A stretch of DNA of 46,803 nucleotides from Mangrovicoccus sp. HB161399 (GCF_013184745.1 NZ_JAATVU010000046.1:1-46803); one strand, 5' to 3'. Shown: positions 17,525 to 29,160, counted from the stretch's first letter. Made by a program: numbers and translations. Notes: generated by a model not told the origin, from the letters alone.

Positions 17525-18271
17525 TCAGCCCCGAGCCCCGTCCATCAGGCGGCGCATCTCGCGGATCGCGCCTTCGAGGCCGAGGAAGATCGCCTCGCCG
17601 ATCAGGAAATGGCCGATATTCAGCTCGCGCATCTCCGGGAAGGCGGCGACCGGCGCGACCGTGTCATAGGTCAGCCCGTGCCCGGCATGGACCTCGAGCC
17701 CCAGCGAATGGGCATGGGCCGACATCTCGCGAAGCCGCGCGAGCTCCGCGTCGCGTTCGCCGAAGCGGCCCTCGGCATGGGCATCGCAGTAGCCGCCGGT
17801 ATGCAGCTCGACCACCGCCGCGCCGATCCGGGCCGATGCCTCGATCTGCGCGCGGTCGGCGGCGATGAACATCGACACGCGCGATCCGGCTTCGCGCAGC
17901 GGCGCGATGTAGTCTGCCAGCCGCGCCTCGTCCCCCGCCACGTCGAGCCCGCCCTCGGTCGTGCGCTCCTCGCGCCGTTCGGGCACGACGCAGACCGCAT
18001 GGGGCCGGATGCGCAGCGCGATGGCCTGCATCTCGGCAGTCGCGGCCATCTCGAAATTCAGCGGCACGGACAGTTCCGCGGCCAGCCGCTCGATGTCTCC
18101 GTCGCGGATATGGCGCCGGTCCTCGCGCAGATGGGCGGTGATGCCGTCGGCCCCGGCCGCCTCGGCCAGCTTTGCCGCGCGCACCGGATCGGGAACCGCG
18201 CCGCCGCGGGCATTGCGGACCGTTGCCACGTGATCGATGTTCACCCCGAGGCGCAGACGCTCTGTGGCCAT
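17525..18271 (-). CDS. pdxJ: Pyridoxine 5'-phosphate synthase
   Basis: PdxJ condenses 1-deoxyxylulose-5-phosphate and 3-amino-2-oxopropyl phosphate to pyridoxine 5'-phosphate, the last ring-forming step of the DXP-dependent vitamin B6 pathway. The 248-residue TIM-barrel protein has [16 protein letters not shown] near the N-terminus, HLREDRRHI (about 47-55), NFEMA and the C-terminal [13 protein letters not shown] block. First gene of the pdxJ-acpS-lepB-rnc-era unit. Confidence 0.96.
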   Translation of the reverse strand: MATERLRLGVNIDHVATVRNARGGAVPDPVRAAKLAEAAGADGITAHLREDRRHIRDGDIERLAAELSVPLNFEMAATAEMQAIALRIRPHAVCVVPERREERTTEGGLDVAGDEARLADYIAPLREAGSRVSMFIAADRAQIEASARIGAAVVELHTGGYCDAHAEGRFGERDAELARLREMSAHAHSLGLEVHAGHGLTYDTVAPVAAFPEMRELNIGHFLIGEAIFLGLEGAIREMRRLMDGARG

Positions 18272-18345
18272 GACGGATTCCCCTTGCTTGTGCCGCCTTG
18301 CGGGTAGCCCGGGACACGGGGCGGAGGCAAGCGCGAAGGCCCTGC

Positions 18346-18361
18346 TGAAGCGACAGCTTCA
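18346..18361 (-). other. Small hairpin after DUF2062 gene
   Basis: TGAAGC (18346-18351), four bases, GCTTCA (18356-18361) form a perfect six-base stem ten bases beyond the DUF2062 stop and 75 bases before pdxJ. There is no T tract, so its role as terminator is uncertain. Confidence 0.3.
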
Positions 18362-18370
18362 CGCAAGGTG

Positions 18371-19009
18371 TTACTTCACCATCGCGCCGGAGCGGATTTT
18401 CAGCCGCGCCTGCAGCTTCTGCTGCAGCAGCCGCGAGCGGCGCCGCTGGTAGGCATCGATCAGCGGATGCGCCAGCGCATAGGCCGCCACCGAAACGACC
18501 AGCCCGTTGATCGCCCCGCCCAGCAGGTAGGGCAGGAAGATCTCGCGGTTGAACTCGGCGAGGTTCTCCCAGTGCGACTCGGTGCCGTTGAACAGGGACA
18601 TCATGTTCCACCACAGTTCGCCGCTGGCGCGCTTGAAGGCCAGCATCAGCGCGTGGAAATGGACCAGCGTCTCGCGGCCTAGGATCACGTTTCCGGTGAA
18701 CATGCTCGAGGCCGCGATGAACGGGAAGGTGACCGGGTTGCCGATGAAGGTGGAGAAGATCGCCGCCACGACATTGCCGCGCAGCATCCAGGCGAAGAAC
18801 CCGGCCAGGAAGAAATGCAGGCCGAACATCGGCGAAAAGCTGGTGAAAATTCCGGCCGCGATGCCGCGGGCGATGCGGTGCGGCGGATCCGGCAGGCGCT
18901 TCAGCCTGTAATACATGTAGTTGAACGCGCGGCCCCAGCCGCCCGGCGGATAGATCGCCTCTAGGAGGACCCGCCCCGTTCCGCGTTTTTCCCGGCGCTT
19001 GAACACCAA
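18371..19009 (-). CDS. DUF2062 membrane protein
   Basis: A 212-residue protein with the DUF2062 pattern: a basic N-terminus (MVFKRREKR), the RIARGIAAGIFTSFSPMFGLH block, GNPVTFPFI, and two or three hydrophobic spans, the last near the C-terminus (INGLVVSVAAYALAHPLIDAY). Family members are inner-membrane proteins of unknown function. It lies on the same strand between rsh and pdxJ, with gaps of about 100 bases on each side, and may be part of either transcript. Confidence 0.85.
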   Translation of the reverse strand: MVFKRREKRGTGRVLLEAIYPPGGWGRAFNYMYYRLKRLPDPPHRIARGIAAGIFTSFSPMFGLHFFLAGFFAWMLRGNVVAAIFSTFIGNPVTFPFIAASSMFTGNVILGRETLVHFHALMLAFKRASGELWWNMMSLFNGTESHWENLAEFNREIFLPYLLGGAINGLVVSVAAYALAHPLIDAYQRRRSRLLQQKLQARLKIRSGAMVK

Positions 19010-19115
19010 CTCTCACCCCAAGCCTCGTCCGCCGAAGCGGACCGCCACCAGCCGTGCTCGCCCCAAACTATCGCAGTTCCGCGCCGGAGGCAGAAGCGCA
19101 AACATGCAGCGCGTT

Positions 19116-21215
19116 TCAGGAAATCTCGCCGGATTCCCTGTGCCTCCGAACTTCTGCCACATTGGTATCTGCTTCAAGCGCGGTCATGACGCGGTGGAGA
19201 TGTTCCACGTTGCTGACCTCGACTTCAAGCATCGCCCGGTAAAAATCCGGTTTCCGGTCGGCGAATTCGACGTTCGAAATGTTGGCCTTCTGCTCGCCGA
19301 TCAGGGTGCAGACCCGGCCGAGAACCCCGGCATCGTTCGACATGGTGATTTCCAGCACGATGCCGAAGGCGGCCGAATGGCGGCCCGGCTGCCAGTGCAG
19401 GTCCACCCAGCGGTCCATCTGGTCCTCGTAATCGGCCAGCCGCGGGCAGTCGATCGCATGGACCAGAACGCCGGTTCCGGGCTGGGTGATGCCGACGATC
19501 CGCTCGCCCGGAACGGGCTGGCAGCAGCTGCCGCGTTCCCAGCTCTGGCCCTCGTCGAGGCCCAGAACGGCGCGGCGCATCTCGACCAGCTCGCCCTCGG
19601 CCTCGGCCAGTTCCGGATAGACGGCGGTCACGACGTCCCGCGCGGTGATCTCGCCCGAGCCCAGCCGCGAAAGCAGTTCCTCGTGGTCGCTGCCCAGCCC
19701 GAGATTCCGGGCCGCGGTCATCAGCGTCTTGTCCGTGGCCTTCTTGTCGATATTGGCGAAGGCGCCGCGCACCAGCTCGCGGCCGAGCTTGATGAAGCGG
19801 TCGCGCTGCGCCTCGCGCAGGGCGCGGCGGATCGCGGATTTCGCCTTGCCGGTGACGGCGATGTCGATCCAGGTCGCCTGCGGGCTCTGGCCCTCGGCGG
19901 TGATGATTTCGACCGACTGGCCGTTCCTCAGCCGCGTCCAGAGCGGCACGCGCGAGCCGTCGACGCGTGCGCCGACGCAGGCCAGGCCGATGCGGGTATG
20001 GATGGCGAAGGCGAAATCCAGCGGTGTCGCGCCCTTCGGCAGCTTGATGACCTCGCCCTTCGGCGTGAAGCAGAACACCTTGTCGGCATACATTTCCAGC
20101 TTCACGGTCTCGAAGAATTCGGCGACGTCGGTGCCGGCCTCGAAATACTCGGAGAGCCCGCCGACCCAGGCGGCCGGGTCGACCGAATAGGGGTTCTCCA
20201 TCGGCTCGCCGTCCTTGTAGGACCAGTGCGCGGCAACGCCCTTCTCGGCGACCTCGTGCATTTCGCGGGTGCGGATCTGCACCTCGACGCGCTTGCCGTC
20301 GCGGCCCAGCACGGTGGTGTGCAGGCTGCGGTAGCCGTTCACCTTGGGCTCGGAGATGTAGTCCTTGAACCGCCCCGGCACGGCGCGCCAGCGGCGGTGG
20401 ATCGCGCCGAGCGCATGGTAGCAGTCCATCCGCGTCTCGGTGATGACGCGGAAGCCGAAAATGTCGGAGAGGCGGTTGAAGGACTCGTCGCTGTCGCGCT
20501 GACCCATCTTGCGCCAGATCGAATAGGGACGCTTGGCGCGGCCATAGACCGTCGCCGGGATCCCCTCGCCCGTCATTTCATGGGCGATGTCGTAGCGGAT
20601 CTTCTCGACCTCGTCCTCGGCGACCCCGCGCAGCCGCGCCATGCGGCGCAGGACCGAGCGGCGGGCGTCCGGGTTCAGGACCTGGAAGGACAGGTCCTCG
20701 AGTTCGTCGCGCATCCATTGCATGCCCATCCGGCCCGCCAGCGGGGCGTAGATGTCCATGGTCTCGCGCGCCTTCTTGACCTGCTTCTCGGTCGGCAGCG
20801 ACTTGATGGTGCGCATGTTGTGGAGCCGGTCGAACAGCTTGACCAGGATGACGCGCATGTCCTTGGACATGGCGACGAAGAGCTTGCGGAAATTCTCCGC
20901 CTGCTTGGTCTCGTTCGAGTTCAGCTGGAAATTCGTCAGCTTGGTGACGCCGTCAACCAGATCCGCAATCTCGGCGCCGAAGAGCCGCACGATGTCGTCG
21001 CGGGTGGCCATCGTGTCTTCGACCGTGTCGTGCAGCAGCGCCGTGATCAGCGTGGCATCGTCGAGCTTCTGCTCGGCCAGCAGCGCCGAGACGGCGACCG
21101 GGTGGACGATGTAGGGTTCGCCCGACCGCCGGAACTGGCCTTCATGCGCGGCCAGCGCGTAATCGTAGGCCGCGCGCAGATGCGCCTCGTCGGCGCGCGG
21201 GTTGTAGGACAGCAC
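19116..21215 (-). CDS. rsh: Bifunctional (p)ppGpp synthetase/hydrolase, RelA/SpoT family
   Basis: Makes and degrades the stringent-response alarmone (p)ppGpp. Domains in order: HD hydrolase with HDTVEDT (about residues 62-68), synthetase with PKVNGYRSLHTTV, TGS domain (TPKGEVIKLPKGATPLDFAFAIHTRIG, here split), and C-terminal ACT domain. Both catalytic regions look intact, as expected for the single Rsh of alphaproteobacteria. The coordinates use the first canonical start (GTG, 21215), but family-like sequence (LPADDLIARVLSYNP) continues upstream in frame without ATG, GTG or TTG; CTG at 21242 or 21290 may be the real start. It follows rpoZ directly. Confidence 0.93.
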   Translation of the reverse strand: MLSYNPRADEAHLRAAYDYALAAHEGQFRRSGEPYIVHPVAVSALLAEQKLDDATLITALLHDTVEDTMATRDDIVRLFGAEIADLVDGVTKLTNFQLNSNETKQAENFRKLFVAMSKDMRVILVKLFDRLHNMRTIKSLPTEKQVKKARETMDIYAPLAGRMGMQWMRDELEDLSFQVLNPDARRSVLRRMARLRGVAEDEVEKIRYDIAHEMTGEGIPATVYGRAKRPYSIWRKMGQRDSDESFNRLSDIFGFRVITETRMDCYHALGAIHRRWRAVPGRFKDYISEPKVNGYRSLHTTVLGRDGKRVEVQIRTREMHEVAEKGVAAHWSYKDGEPMENPYSVDPAAWVGGLSEYFEAGTDVAEFFETVKLEMYADKVFCFTPKGEVIKLPKGATPLDFAFAIHTRIGLACVGARVDGSRVPLWTRLRNGQSVEIITAEGQSPQATWIDIAVTGKAKSAIRRALREAQRDRFIKLGRELVRGAFANIDKKATDKTLMTAARNLGLGSDHEELLSRLGSGEITARDVVTAVYPELAEAEGELVEMRRAVLGLDEGQSWERGSCCQPVPGERIVGITQPGTGVLVHAIDCPRLADYEDQMDRWVDLHWQPGRHSAAFGIVLEITMSNDAGVLGRVCTLIGEQKANISNVEFADRKPDFYRAMLEVEVSNVEHLHRVMTALEADTNVAEVRRHRESGEIS

Positions 21216-21279
21216 CCGCGCGATCAGGTCATCCGCCGGCAGAAGCGGCTCGTGCCGCGCCGGGGCCGTGTGGACGGAA

Positions 21280-21633
21280 TTATCGCTCAGACTGGGCTTC
21301 CATCAATGCACGGAGAAGTTTCTCGTCGGTCATGTCGTCGTCGTCGGGCTTGTCGTTCTCGACGCCCATCAGCAGCGACATCGCATCGTCCTCGGGCTCG
21401 TCCACCTCGATCTGCGTCTGGTGGCTGGCGATCATCCGCTCGCGGAGCTCCTCGGCGCTCTGGGTCTCCTCGGCGATCTCGCGCAGCGAGACGACGGGGT
21501 TCTTGTCGTTGTCACGGTCGACCGTCAGCGGCGCGCCGCTGCTGAGCTCCCGCGCCCGGTGGGCCGCAAGCATCACCAGTTCGAACCGGTTCGGCACCTT
21601 GTCGACGCAGTCTTCTACAGTGACTCGAGCCAT
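21280..21633 (-). CDS. rpoZ: DNA-directed RNA polymerase subunit omega
   Basis: Omega helps assemble and stabilise RNA polymerase and, with ppGpp, affects its regulation. The 117-residue product begins [22 protein letters not shown], the canonical omega start, and has a long acidic tail ([14 protein letters not shown]). ATG at 21633 is chosen over an in-frame start 63 bases upstream because of this conserved beginning. It precedes rsh, the usual rpoZ-spoT arrangement, and has a good sigma-70-type promoter 37 bases upstream. Confidence 0.95.
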   Translation of the reverse strand: MARVTVEDCVDKVPNRFELVMLAAHRARELSSGAPLTVDRDNDKNPVVSLREIAEETQSAEELRERMIASHQTQIEVDEPEDDAMSLLMGVENDKPDDDDMTDEKLLRALMEAQSER

Positions 21634-22005
21634 GTGATTCGTCCTCGATCCTTGAATAGGGAAGAATGCGTTATAGGGACGTTCCGTCCGGACCACAAGG
21701 CTGCAGGGGATGACCGAAAATTTACCGCGCCGTCACGGGCGCGCCGGACGGCCGCCATCCCTTGCCGGGAGTTCATTAAATCTTAAATCCTCATTGCGAC
21801 TTATGGCGGGCATAAGCAATTTCCCGCTGGGCAAAAACCTACCTCTGGACTATCATTTTGTGGGCGGGGTATTTTCGGACGGCCCCGAGCAGGCGCGGCG
21901 GAACGTCAAATCCGGTTGCGGCAAGCGCTCTTTTCATTAAGTTTGCGCCGTTGGCCTGACGCTACCAGCAATTGGCTCGGGCGACACATTTGGGAAGGGA
22001 CTTAA
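21634..22005. other. Divergent intergenic region between rpoZ and the NYN-domain gene
   Basis: 372 bases without a convincing gene. It holds the rpoZ promoter near its left end. The middle (about 21770-21960) is AT-richer than its surroundings, with two TTAA words three bases apart (21776-21786), which is not CtrA spacing. A TGGGCA-N17-TATCAT combination (21828-21856) could serve the NYN gene, but is weak. A 76-codon plus-strand frame at 21710-21940 is not supported by composition. Confidence 0.6.
21670..21698 (-). promoter_or_regulatory. Sigma-70-type promoter of rpoZ
   Basis: On the minus strand TTGTGG (21698-21693), a 17-base spacer, and TATAAC (21675-21670). The start codon lies 37 bases beyond the -10 hexamer. 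Confidence 0.65.
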
Positions 22006-22584
22006 ATGTTTTACAGAGACGAACGGCTCGCGCTGTTCATAGATGGGTCGAACCTATATGCCGCCGCCAAAGCGCTTGGGTTCGACATCGACTACAAGCT
22101 CCTGCGGCAGGAATTCATGCGACGGGGCAAGCTGCTGCGCGCATTCTACTACACGGCCCTGCTGGAAAACGACGAGTATTCGCCGATCCGTCCGCTGGTT
22201 GACTGGCTGCATTACAACGGCTTCACCATGGTTACCAAGGCGGCAAAGGAATACATCGACAGCCAGGGACGCCGCAAGGTCAAGGGCAACATGGACATCG
22301 AGCTGACCGTCGATGCCCTCGAACTGGCGCCCCATGTCGACCATGTGGTGCTATTTTCCGGAGACGGCGATTTCAAGCCGCTGATCGAGGCACTGCAGCG
22401 CAAGGGGAAGCGCGTGTCGGTGGTTTCGACGATCCGGTCGCAGCCGCCGATGATTTCCGACGACCTGCGCCGCCAGGCCGACAACTTCATCGAACTCGAC
22501 GAGCTCCGCGACGTGATCGGCCGCCCGCCGCGCGAACCGCGCAGCACCGACAGCGACGCTGTCACCGAAAGCTCGGACGCCTGA
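22006..22584 (+). CDS. NYN-domain (LabA/DUF88 family) protein
   Basis: A 192-residue protein of the NYN/LabA group of the PIN-like nuclease fold. The acidic residues expected at the metal site are present: Asp13 in FIDGSNLY, Asp97 in [12 protein letters not shown], and Asp120 and Asp122 in [10 protein letters not shown]. Family members are predicted RNases, but few have been tested. The C-terminal tail is acidic and Ser/Thr-rich. It is divergent from rpoZ and followed by ispH after 88 bases. The start ATG follows a GGGAAGGGAC-type ribosome-binding site. Confidence 0.9.
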   Translation: MFYRDERLALFIDGSNLYAAAKALGFDIDYKLLRQEFMRRGKLLRAFYYTALLENDEYSPIRPLVDWLHYNGFTMVTKAAKEYIDSQGRRKVKGNMDIELTVDALELAPHVDHVVLFSGDGDFKPLIEALQRKGKRVSVVSTIRSQPPMISDDLRRQADNFIELDELRDVIGRPPREPRSTDSDAVTESSDA

Positions 22585-22672
22585 CCACGGCTTGCCGCGG
22601 GCTGGTGACAAGTCCGCGGCCCGGCCTTATGATCCGGTCATGGATTGCCATGACCCAGTGACCGGATTTCCC

Positions 22673-23623
22673 ATGCAGACCCAGCCTCTCACCCTCTATC
22701 TTGCGGCACCGCGCGGCTTCTGCGCGGGCGTCGACCGCGCCATAAAGATCGTCGAGCAGGCGCTGGAGAAATGGGGCGCGCCGGTCTATGTCCGGCACGA
22801 GATCGTCCACAACCGCTATGTCGTCGACGAGCTGCGCGCCAAGGGCGCCGTCTTCGTCGAGGAGCTCGACGAATGCCCCGACGACCGTCCGGTGGTGTTC
22901 TCCGCGCATGGCGTGCCGAAATCGGTTCCGGCCGCCGCGGCACGGCGCCAGATGCTCTATGTCGACGCAACCTGCCCGCTGGTCAGCAAGGTCCATATCG
23001 AGGCCGAGCGCCATGCCGAATCCGGGCTGCAGATCATCATGATCGGCCATGCCGGGCATCCCGAGACGATCGGCACGATGGGCCAGCTGCCCGAGGGCGA
23101 GGTCCTGCTGGTGCAGACCGTCGCCGACGTGGCCGAGGCCGCGCCGCGCGACCCGGAACGCCTGGCCTTCGTCACGCAGACGACGCTTTCGGTCGATGAC
23201 ACGGTGGACATCGTCGCCGCCTTGCGCGCCCGCTTCCCCGCGATCATCGGGCCCCACAAGGAAGACATCTGCTACGCCACCACCAACCGCCAGGAGGCGG
23301 TGAAGGCCGTCGCGCCCAAGGTCGACGCCCTGCTGGTGGTCGGCGCGCCGAATTCCTCCAATTCGAAGCGGCTGGTCGATGTCGCCCGCCGCGCCGGCTG
23401 CGGCTATTCCCAGCTGGTCGAACGCGCGGACCAGATCGACTGGCGCGCCCTGGAAGGCGCCCGCGCCGTGGGCATCACCGCCGGGGCCTCCGCACCCGAG
23501 GTGCTGGTCAACGAAGTGGTCGACGCCTTCCGCGCCCGCTACGACGTGACGCTCGAAGGGGTCGAAACCGCCACCGAGCAGGTCGAGTTCAAGATCCCGA
23601 GGGTGCTGCGGGAGCCCGCATGA
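22673..23623 (+). CDS. ispH: 4-hydroxy-3-methylbut-2-enyl diphosphate reductase
   Basis: IspH is the [4Fe-4S] enzyme that yields isopentenyl and dimethylallyl diphosphate at the end of the MEP isoprenoid pathway. The 316-residue product has the first cluster Cys17 in [12 protein letters not shown], the second in [11 protein letters not shown] and the third in [11 protein letters not shown] with the adjacent AGCGYSQL region, plus the HEIVHN histidine. ATG at 22673 gives a normal length; an in-frame ATG at 22640 is possible. Its last bases overlap the next gene (ATGA). Confidence 0.96.
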   Translation: MQTQPLTLYLAAPRGFCAGVDRAIKIVEQALEKWGAPVYVRHEIVHNRYVVDELRAKGAVFVEELDECPDDRPVVFSAHGVPKSVPAAAARRQMLYVDATCPLVSKVHIEAERHAESGLQIIMIGHAGHPETIGTMGQLPEGEVLLVQTVADVAEAAPRDPERLAFVTQTTLSVDDTVDIVAALRARFPAIIGPHKEDICYATTNRQEAVKAVAPKVDALLVVGAPNSSNSKRLVDVARRAGCGYSQLVERADQIDWRALEGARAVGITAGASAPEVLVNEVVDAFRARYDVTLEGVETATEQVEFKIPRVLREPA

Positions 23624-24096
23624 AGGACACCTACGGCATCCGGAACGGACACATCCCGCCGCCCGCGCTCTGGCTCGGGCTCGCCGGGCTGGCGCCGTTC
23701 TTCTGGGGCCTGGCGACGGGCATCTCGCCCGCGCTCTTCGATTTCGGACTGGCCACGCTCGGCCCGCGCTTCGTCGGGCTGCACCTGCAGGTCGCCTACG
23801 GCACGATCATCCTCGCCTTCATGTCCGGCGCGCTCTGGGGCTTCGCCTCGCGCAGCGACGGGCCGCGGCGCAATGCCGGGCTGGCGCTCAGCACCCTGCC
23901 CGCGCTCTGGGCCTTCCTCTTCGTCGGCGGCGGCGCGGAACATGCGACGGTGGTGCTGATCGCGGGCTTCGTCGGGCTGCTCGGGCTCGACATGCTCTTC
24001 GAGCGCTACGGGCTGACCCCGGCCTGGTGGATGAAGCTGCGCAACCTGCTGACGCTGCTGGCCGTCGCCTGCATGACGGCGGGCCTGCTGGCATGA
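23620..24096 (+). CDS. DUF3429 membrane protein
   Basis: A 158-residue hydrophobic protein with four or five probable spans, matching the DUF3429 family ([18 protein letters not shown] near the N-terminus, [15 protein letters not shown] in the middle, [14 protein letters not shown] near the end). Function is unknown; some family members are linked to photosynthetic or redox membranes. The start overlaps the ispH stop and its stop overlaps the next start, both as ATGA, so all three genes are coupled. Confidence 0.85.
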   Translation: MKDTYGIRNGHIPPPALWLGLAGLAPFFWGLATGISPALFDFGLATLGPRFVGLHLQVAYGTIILAFMSGALWGFASRSDGPRRNAGLALSTLPALWAFLFVGGGAEHATVVLIAGFVGLLGLDMLFERYGLTPAWWMKLRNLLTLLAVACMTAGLLA

Positions 24097-24692
24097 ACAG
24101 CCGCCCGGATGCGGAAACCATCGCGCTCTACGACGCGCAGGCGCGCGAATACGGCGACCGCTTCGGCGGCACCAAGCCCTATCCGCGGCTGGAAGCCTTC
24201 CTCGACCAGGTCCGTCCCGGCGGGCGCGTGCTAGACCTCGGCTGCGGACCCGGCCACGCCTCCGCCCGGATGCGCGAGCGCGGCTTCGTCCCGGTGCCGC
24301 TCGATGCCTCCGGAGGCATGGCGGCCGAGGCGGCCAGGCGCTACGGGCTGGACGTGACCGTGGCCGATTTCTCGGCCATCCCCGGCCTCGGACGGTTCGA
24401 CGGCGCCTGGGCGCATTTCAGCCTGCTCCATGCCGACCCCGCCGACCTGCCGGGCCATCTCGCCGACATCCATGCCGCGCTGGACCCAGGCGCGCCCTTC
24501 CTGATCGCGATGAAGACCGGGACCGGCACGGCGCGCGACCGGATCGGCCGGCGCTATGCCTATGTCGGCAAGGAGCAGCTGGCCGATCTGCTGGCCCGGG
24601 CCGGGTTTTCCGGGCTGGAGATTGACACCGGCGCGGATGAGGGGTTTGACGGCACCCTCTCCAATTTCGCGATCGTGACAGCCCATGCCTGA
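24093..24692 (+). CDS. Class I SAM-dependent methyltransferase
   Basis: A 199-residue methyltransferase with motif [13 protein letters not shown] (about residues 47-58), a post-I acidic region and [12 protein letters not shown] (motif IV-like). The N-terminus ([18 protein letters not shown]) is that of small-molecule methyltransferases. The substrate cannot be told from sequence. The start at 24093 overlaps the DUF3429 stop, and the frame overlaps rnhA by eight bases, so it is in the ispH-rnhA unit. Confidence 0.9.
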   Translation: MNSRPDAETIALYDAQAREYGDRFGGTKPYPRLEAFLDQVRPGGRVLDLGCGPGHASARMRERGFVPVPLDASGGMAAEAARRYGLDVTVADFSAIPGLGRFDGAWAHFSLLHADPADLPGHLADIHAALDPGAPFLIAMKTGTGTARDRIGRRYAYVGKEQLADLLARAGFSGLEIDTGADEGFDGTLSNFAIVTAHA

Positions 24693-25134
24693 CCTCTTTG
24701 CCTATACCGACGGTGCCTGCAGCGGAAATCCCGGCCCGGGCGGCTGGGGCGCGATCCTGATCGCCCGCGAGGGCGATACCGTGCTGAAGGAGCGCGAGCT
24801 GAACGGCGGCGAGCCGGACACCACCAACAACCGGATGGAACTGCTGGCCGCGATCTCGGCGCTGGAGGCGCTGAGCCGCCCCAGCAAGCTGACCGTCGTC
24901 ACCGACAGCGCCTATGTGAAGAACGGCATCACCCAGTGGATCGAGGGCTGGAAGCGCAAGGGGTGGAAGACCGCCTCGAAGGCGCCGGTGAAGAATGTCG
25001 ACCTGTGGCAGCGGCTCGACGAGGCGCGGAAGCGGCATGACGTGACCTGGGACTGGGTCAAGGGCCATGCCGGACATCCCGAGAACGAGCGCGCCGACGA
25101 GCTGGCCCGCGCAGGCATGGCCCCGTTCAAGTAG
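24685..25134 (+). CDS. rnhA: Ribonuclease HI
   Basis: RNase HI removes the RNA strand of RNA-DNA hybrids. The 149-residue product has the four-acid site: Asp9 in YTDGAC, Glu52 in NNRMELLAA, Asp74 in VVTDSAYV and the C-terminal Asp in [12 protein letters not shown]. Length and the [16 protein letters not shown] handle region are as in E. coli RNase HI. It overlaps the methyltransferase by eight bases; the ispH-rnhA linkage is common in alphaproteobacteria. Confidence 0.96.
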   Translation: MPDLFAYTDGACSGNPGPGGWGAILIAREGDTVLKERELNGGEPDTTNNRMELLAAISALEALSRPSKLTVVTDSAYVKNGITQWIEGWKRKGWKTASKAPVKNVDLWQRLDEARKRHDVTWDWVKGHAGHPENERADELARAGMAPFK

Positions 25135-25217
25135 CGCCGGCACCGCCGAAAGGCGGAGATTGGCGGCGCAGCGTTCCATGTTACCTTGGGGCACCTTTTC
25201 CATAGGGGAGCCCTTTC

Positions 25218-26327
25218 ATGGCCAATGCCTTTTCCGCCCCGCTTCTCGCCTGCGGCCTCGCCCTGCCGCTCTCCCTGCCGCTGGCCGCTGCGTCCCTGCC
25301 TCCGGGATACGACTCGGTCGTGGTGCTGGGCGACAGCCTCAGCGATACCGGCAATCTCTACGCCGCAACCGGCAACGCCTATCCGCCCCCGCCCTACAAT
25401 GGCGGGCGCTTCACCGGCGGCGACACCTATGTCGACATCCTTGCCGCAGCCTGGGGGCTCGACGGCTCGACCCTGGCGAACTTCGCCTTCGGCGGGGCCG
25501 CCGCCGTCACCGATCCGGGCGACCTGGTGATCGATCTCGGCGAGCAGATCCTGCAGCTTGCCGGCAGCGGCTTCGCCGTCGGCGCCAGCCCGCTGACCGT
25601 CATCAATATCGGCGGCAACGACGCCATTCGCGGAGCGGCGGCGGCCGGAGGCATCGCCGCCTACGGGATCGGCGGCATCGCCGGGGACGGCAGCAATCCG
25701 GCATTGGTCGCCGCGGCCGAGGCCGCCGCCGAACAGGCCGGGATCGATGCGGCAGACGCGGTCGCCGCCAGCATCACTGCCCTCTATGTCCTCGGGATGG
25801 ACGGCTTCCTCGTCTACAATCTAGCCGATGTCGGCAACAGCCCGCGCTATGCCACCCCCGACGCATTGGGCATGAACCCCGATACCGGCGGCAGCAACGG
25901 CGCCTATGCCACGATCGCCACGGACGCCTTCAACACGCAGCTGGCCACGCAGCTGGCCGCGCTCAAGGGGCTCGGCCTGACGATCTACGAAGCGGACGCG
26001 GCCGCGCTTTTCGCCGACATCCTGGGCAACCCCGGCGCCTACGGGCTGATGGACGGCACCAGCGCCTGCGGCACGCTCTCGGGCTTCGCCGCGGCCGGGC
26101 TCGCCCTCTACGATTTCAGCAGCCCGGTCTGCGACGAGAGCGATCCGGCGGGCATCACCGCCCCCTATTGGGACGGCGTGCATCCCAACCAGATCCTGCA
26201 CGAGCAATACGCGGCGCTGGCGCTGTCCGTCCTGCCGATGGCCGAGGTCCCCGCGCCGCTGCCGGTGCTGATGCTGGGCAGCGCGCTGGCCGGACTGGGC
26301 GTCTTCCGCCGCCTGCGGCGGGCCTGA
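25218..26327 (+). CDS. Secreted SGNH/GDSL hydrolase with C-terminal sorting signal
   Basis: A 369-residue GDSL-type esterase or lipase. After a signal peptide (about 1-25) it has the catalytic Ser40 in VLGDSLSDTGNLY (block I), INIGGNDAIRG (block III) and DGVHPNQ with the Asp-His pair (block V). The last 25 residues, VPAPLPVLMLGSALAGLGVF followed by RRLRRA, have the Pro-rich, hydrophobic, Arg-end layout of VPLPA-type C-terminal sorting signals of Rhodobacteraceae, recognised by an exosortase or archaeosortase-like enzyme. Own promoter presumably in the 83-base gap after rnhA; a GGGG AG-type site precedes the ATG. Substrate unknown. Confidence 0.85.
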   Translation: MANAFSAPLLACGLALPLSLPLAAASLPPGYDSVVVLGDSLSDTGNLYAATGNAYPPPPYNGGRFTGGDTYVDILAAAWGLDGSTLANFAFGGAAAVTDPGDLVIDLGEQILQLAGSGFAVGASPLTVINIGGNDAIRGAAAAGGIAAYGIGGIAGDGSNPALVAAAEAAAEQAGIDAADAVAASITALYVLGMDGFLVYNLADVGNSPRYATPDALGMNPDTGGSNGAYATIATDAFNTQLATQLAALKGLGLTIYEADAAALFADILGNPGAYGLMDGTSACGTLSGFAAAGLALYDFSSPVCDESDPAGITAPYWDGVHPNQILHEQYAALALSVLPMAEVPAPLPVLMLGSALAGLGVFRRLRRA

Positions 26328-26337
26328 AACGCGAAAC

Positions 26338-26358
26338 CCCCCGGCCGATGGCCGGGGG
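26338..26358. terminator. Bidirectional stem-loop between GDSL gene and pnp
   Basis: A perfect nine-base stem CCCCCGGCC (26338-26346) with GGCCGGGGG (26350-26358) and a GAT loop, in the 60-base gap between the convergent stops at 26327 and 26388. On the minus strand it is followed by a TTT-containing stretch, which fits a terminator for pnp; it can also serve the GDSL gene. Confidence 0.7.
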
Positions 26359-26387
26359 TCCGAAAGCTCAGGGCTTGGAACCGGGGA

Positions 26388-28529
<2,142 letters not shown>

Positions 28530-28812
28530 CGGCTATCCTGTCTGAGACCAATGGGCCCTCCCATCGATCCCGTTTCATATGGCGGCCCCATTGCCGCCGG
28601 CCCCTGTCATCTCTGCACAACGCCGGGGCCCCTGCGTCACGTCTCAGATTGCGCTGCAATACAGGAGAATGCGCTGCGCGGAAAGCGCAAAGGTGTTAAC
28701 GCGCCCGGCCGGCAGGCCACTGCCGAAACGCATCCGGCGCCCTGCGGATATGCCGCGGGCGCCGGGTGGCGGCGGAAAGGGGCCATCCCTTTCCGCTATG
28801 TCAGGCCGCAGA
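28530..28812. other. pnp upstream region without a gene
   Basis: 283 bases between the pnp start and the DUF1127 stop. It must contain the pnp promoter and leader; GC-rich inverted stretches near 28590-28630 suggest a folded leader, as expected for a gene that controls its own mRNA through RNase III and PNPase, but I cannot define a promoter. The right end has the DUF1127 hairpin. Confidence 0.5.
28772..28796 (-). terminator. Perfect 10-base stem-loop downstream of the DUF1127 gene
   Basis: GCGGAAAGGG (28772-28781) pairs with CCCTTTCCGC (28787-28796) around a five-base loop, 16 bases past the DUF1127 stop. No T tract follows on the minus strand, so it may act as an mRNA 3' stabiliser or a weak terminator. 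Confidence 0.55.
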
Positions 28813-29034
28813 TCAGATGCAGGCGCTGTTGCGGAAGACGTGCTCGACCAGCTTCTCGCGGCGCAGGCCGCGCTCGGCCAGCTCGGCATCGGTCATGCGC
28901 TGGAGCTTCTCCAGCTCCTTGAAGCGCGGATTGGCTTCGGCCATCCACACCAGGCCGCGGCCGAAGGCTGCGAAGGCGTTGACGAGACCCGCGAAAAGAC
29001 CCGGGCGGTGAGAAATCGTTGCTGCGTGTGCCAT
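28813..29034 (-). CDS. DUF1127 small protein
   Basis: A 73-residue protein with the DUF1127 motif ([24 protein letters not shown], seen in parts as LQRMTDAEL and [12 protein letters not shown]) preceded by an aromatic, Ala-rich N-terminal segment. Small DUF1127 proteins bind RNA or modulate RNA metabolism and phosphate or stress responses in some alphaproteobacteria (for example Agrobacterium and Rhodobacter CcaF1). It ends in a Cys. Single gene with its own upstream gap and hairpin. The longer overlapping start at 29056 is less likely. Confidence 0.85.
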   Translation of the reverse strand: MAHAATISHRPGLFAGLVNAFAAFGRGLVWMAEANPRFKELEKLQRMTDAELAERGLRREKLVEHVFRNSACI

Positions 29035-29160
29035 CTGGAACTCCGTGAGTTTGCAACTATCGGGGTTCCTCCCTTGCCCACCTACCTAGGCCATGGCGCG
29101 TTCTGCAACCACCGCCAACTCGGCAGTGCCGCGTTGCAGCATATGCATGGGCGAAAGATT

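Noticed and set aside
18999-21545. An 848-codon plus-strand open frame opposite rsh and rpoZ
   Set aside because: Shadow of rsh in a high-GC region; composition is not protein-like.
21776-21786. Two TTAA words as a possible CtrA box
   Set aside because: Spacing is three bases, not seven.
21710-21940. A 76-codon plus-strand frame between rpoZ and the NYN gene
   Set aside because: No ribosome site, unusual composition, and overlaps the rpoZ promoter region.
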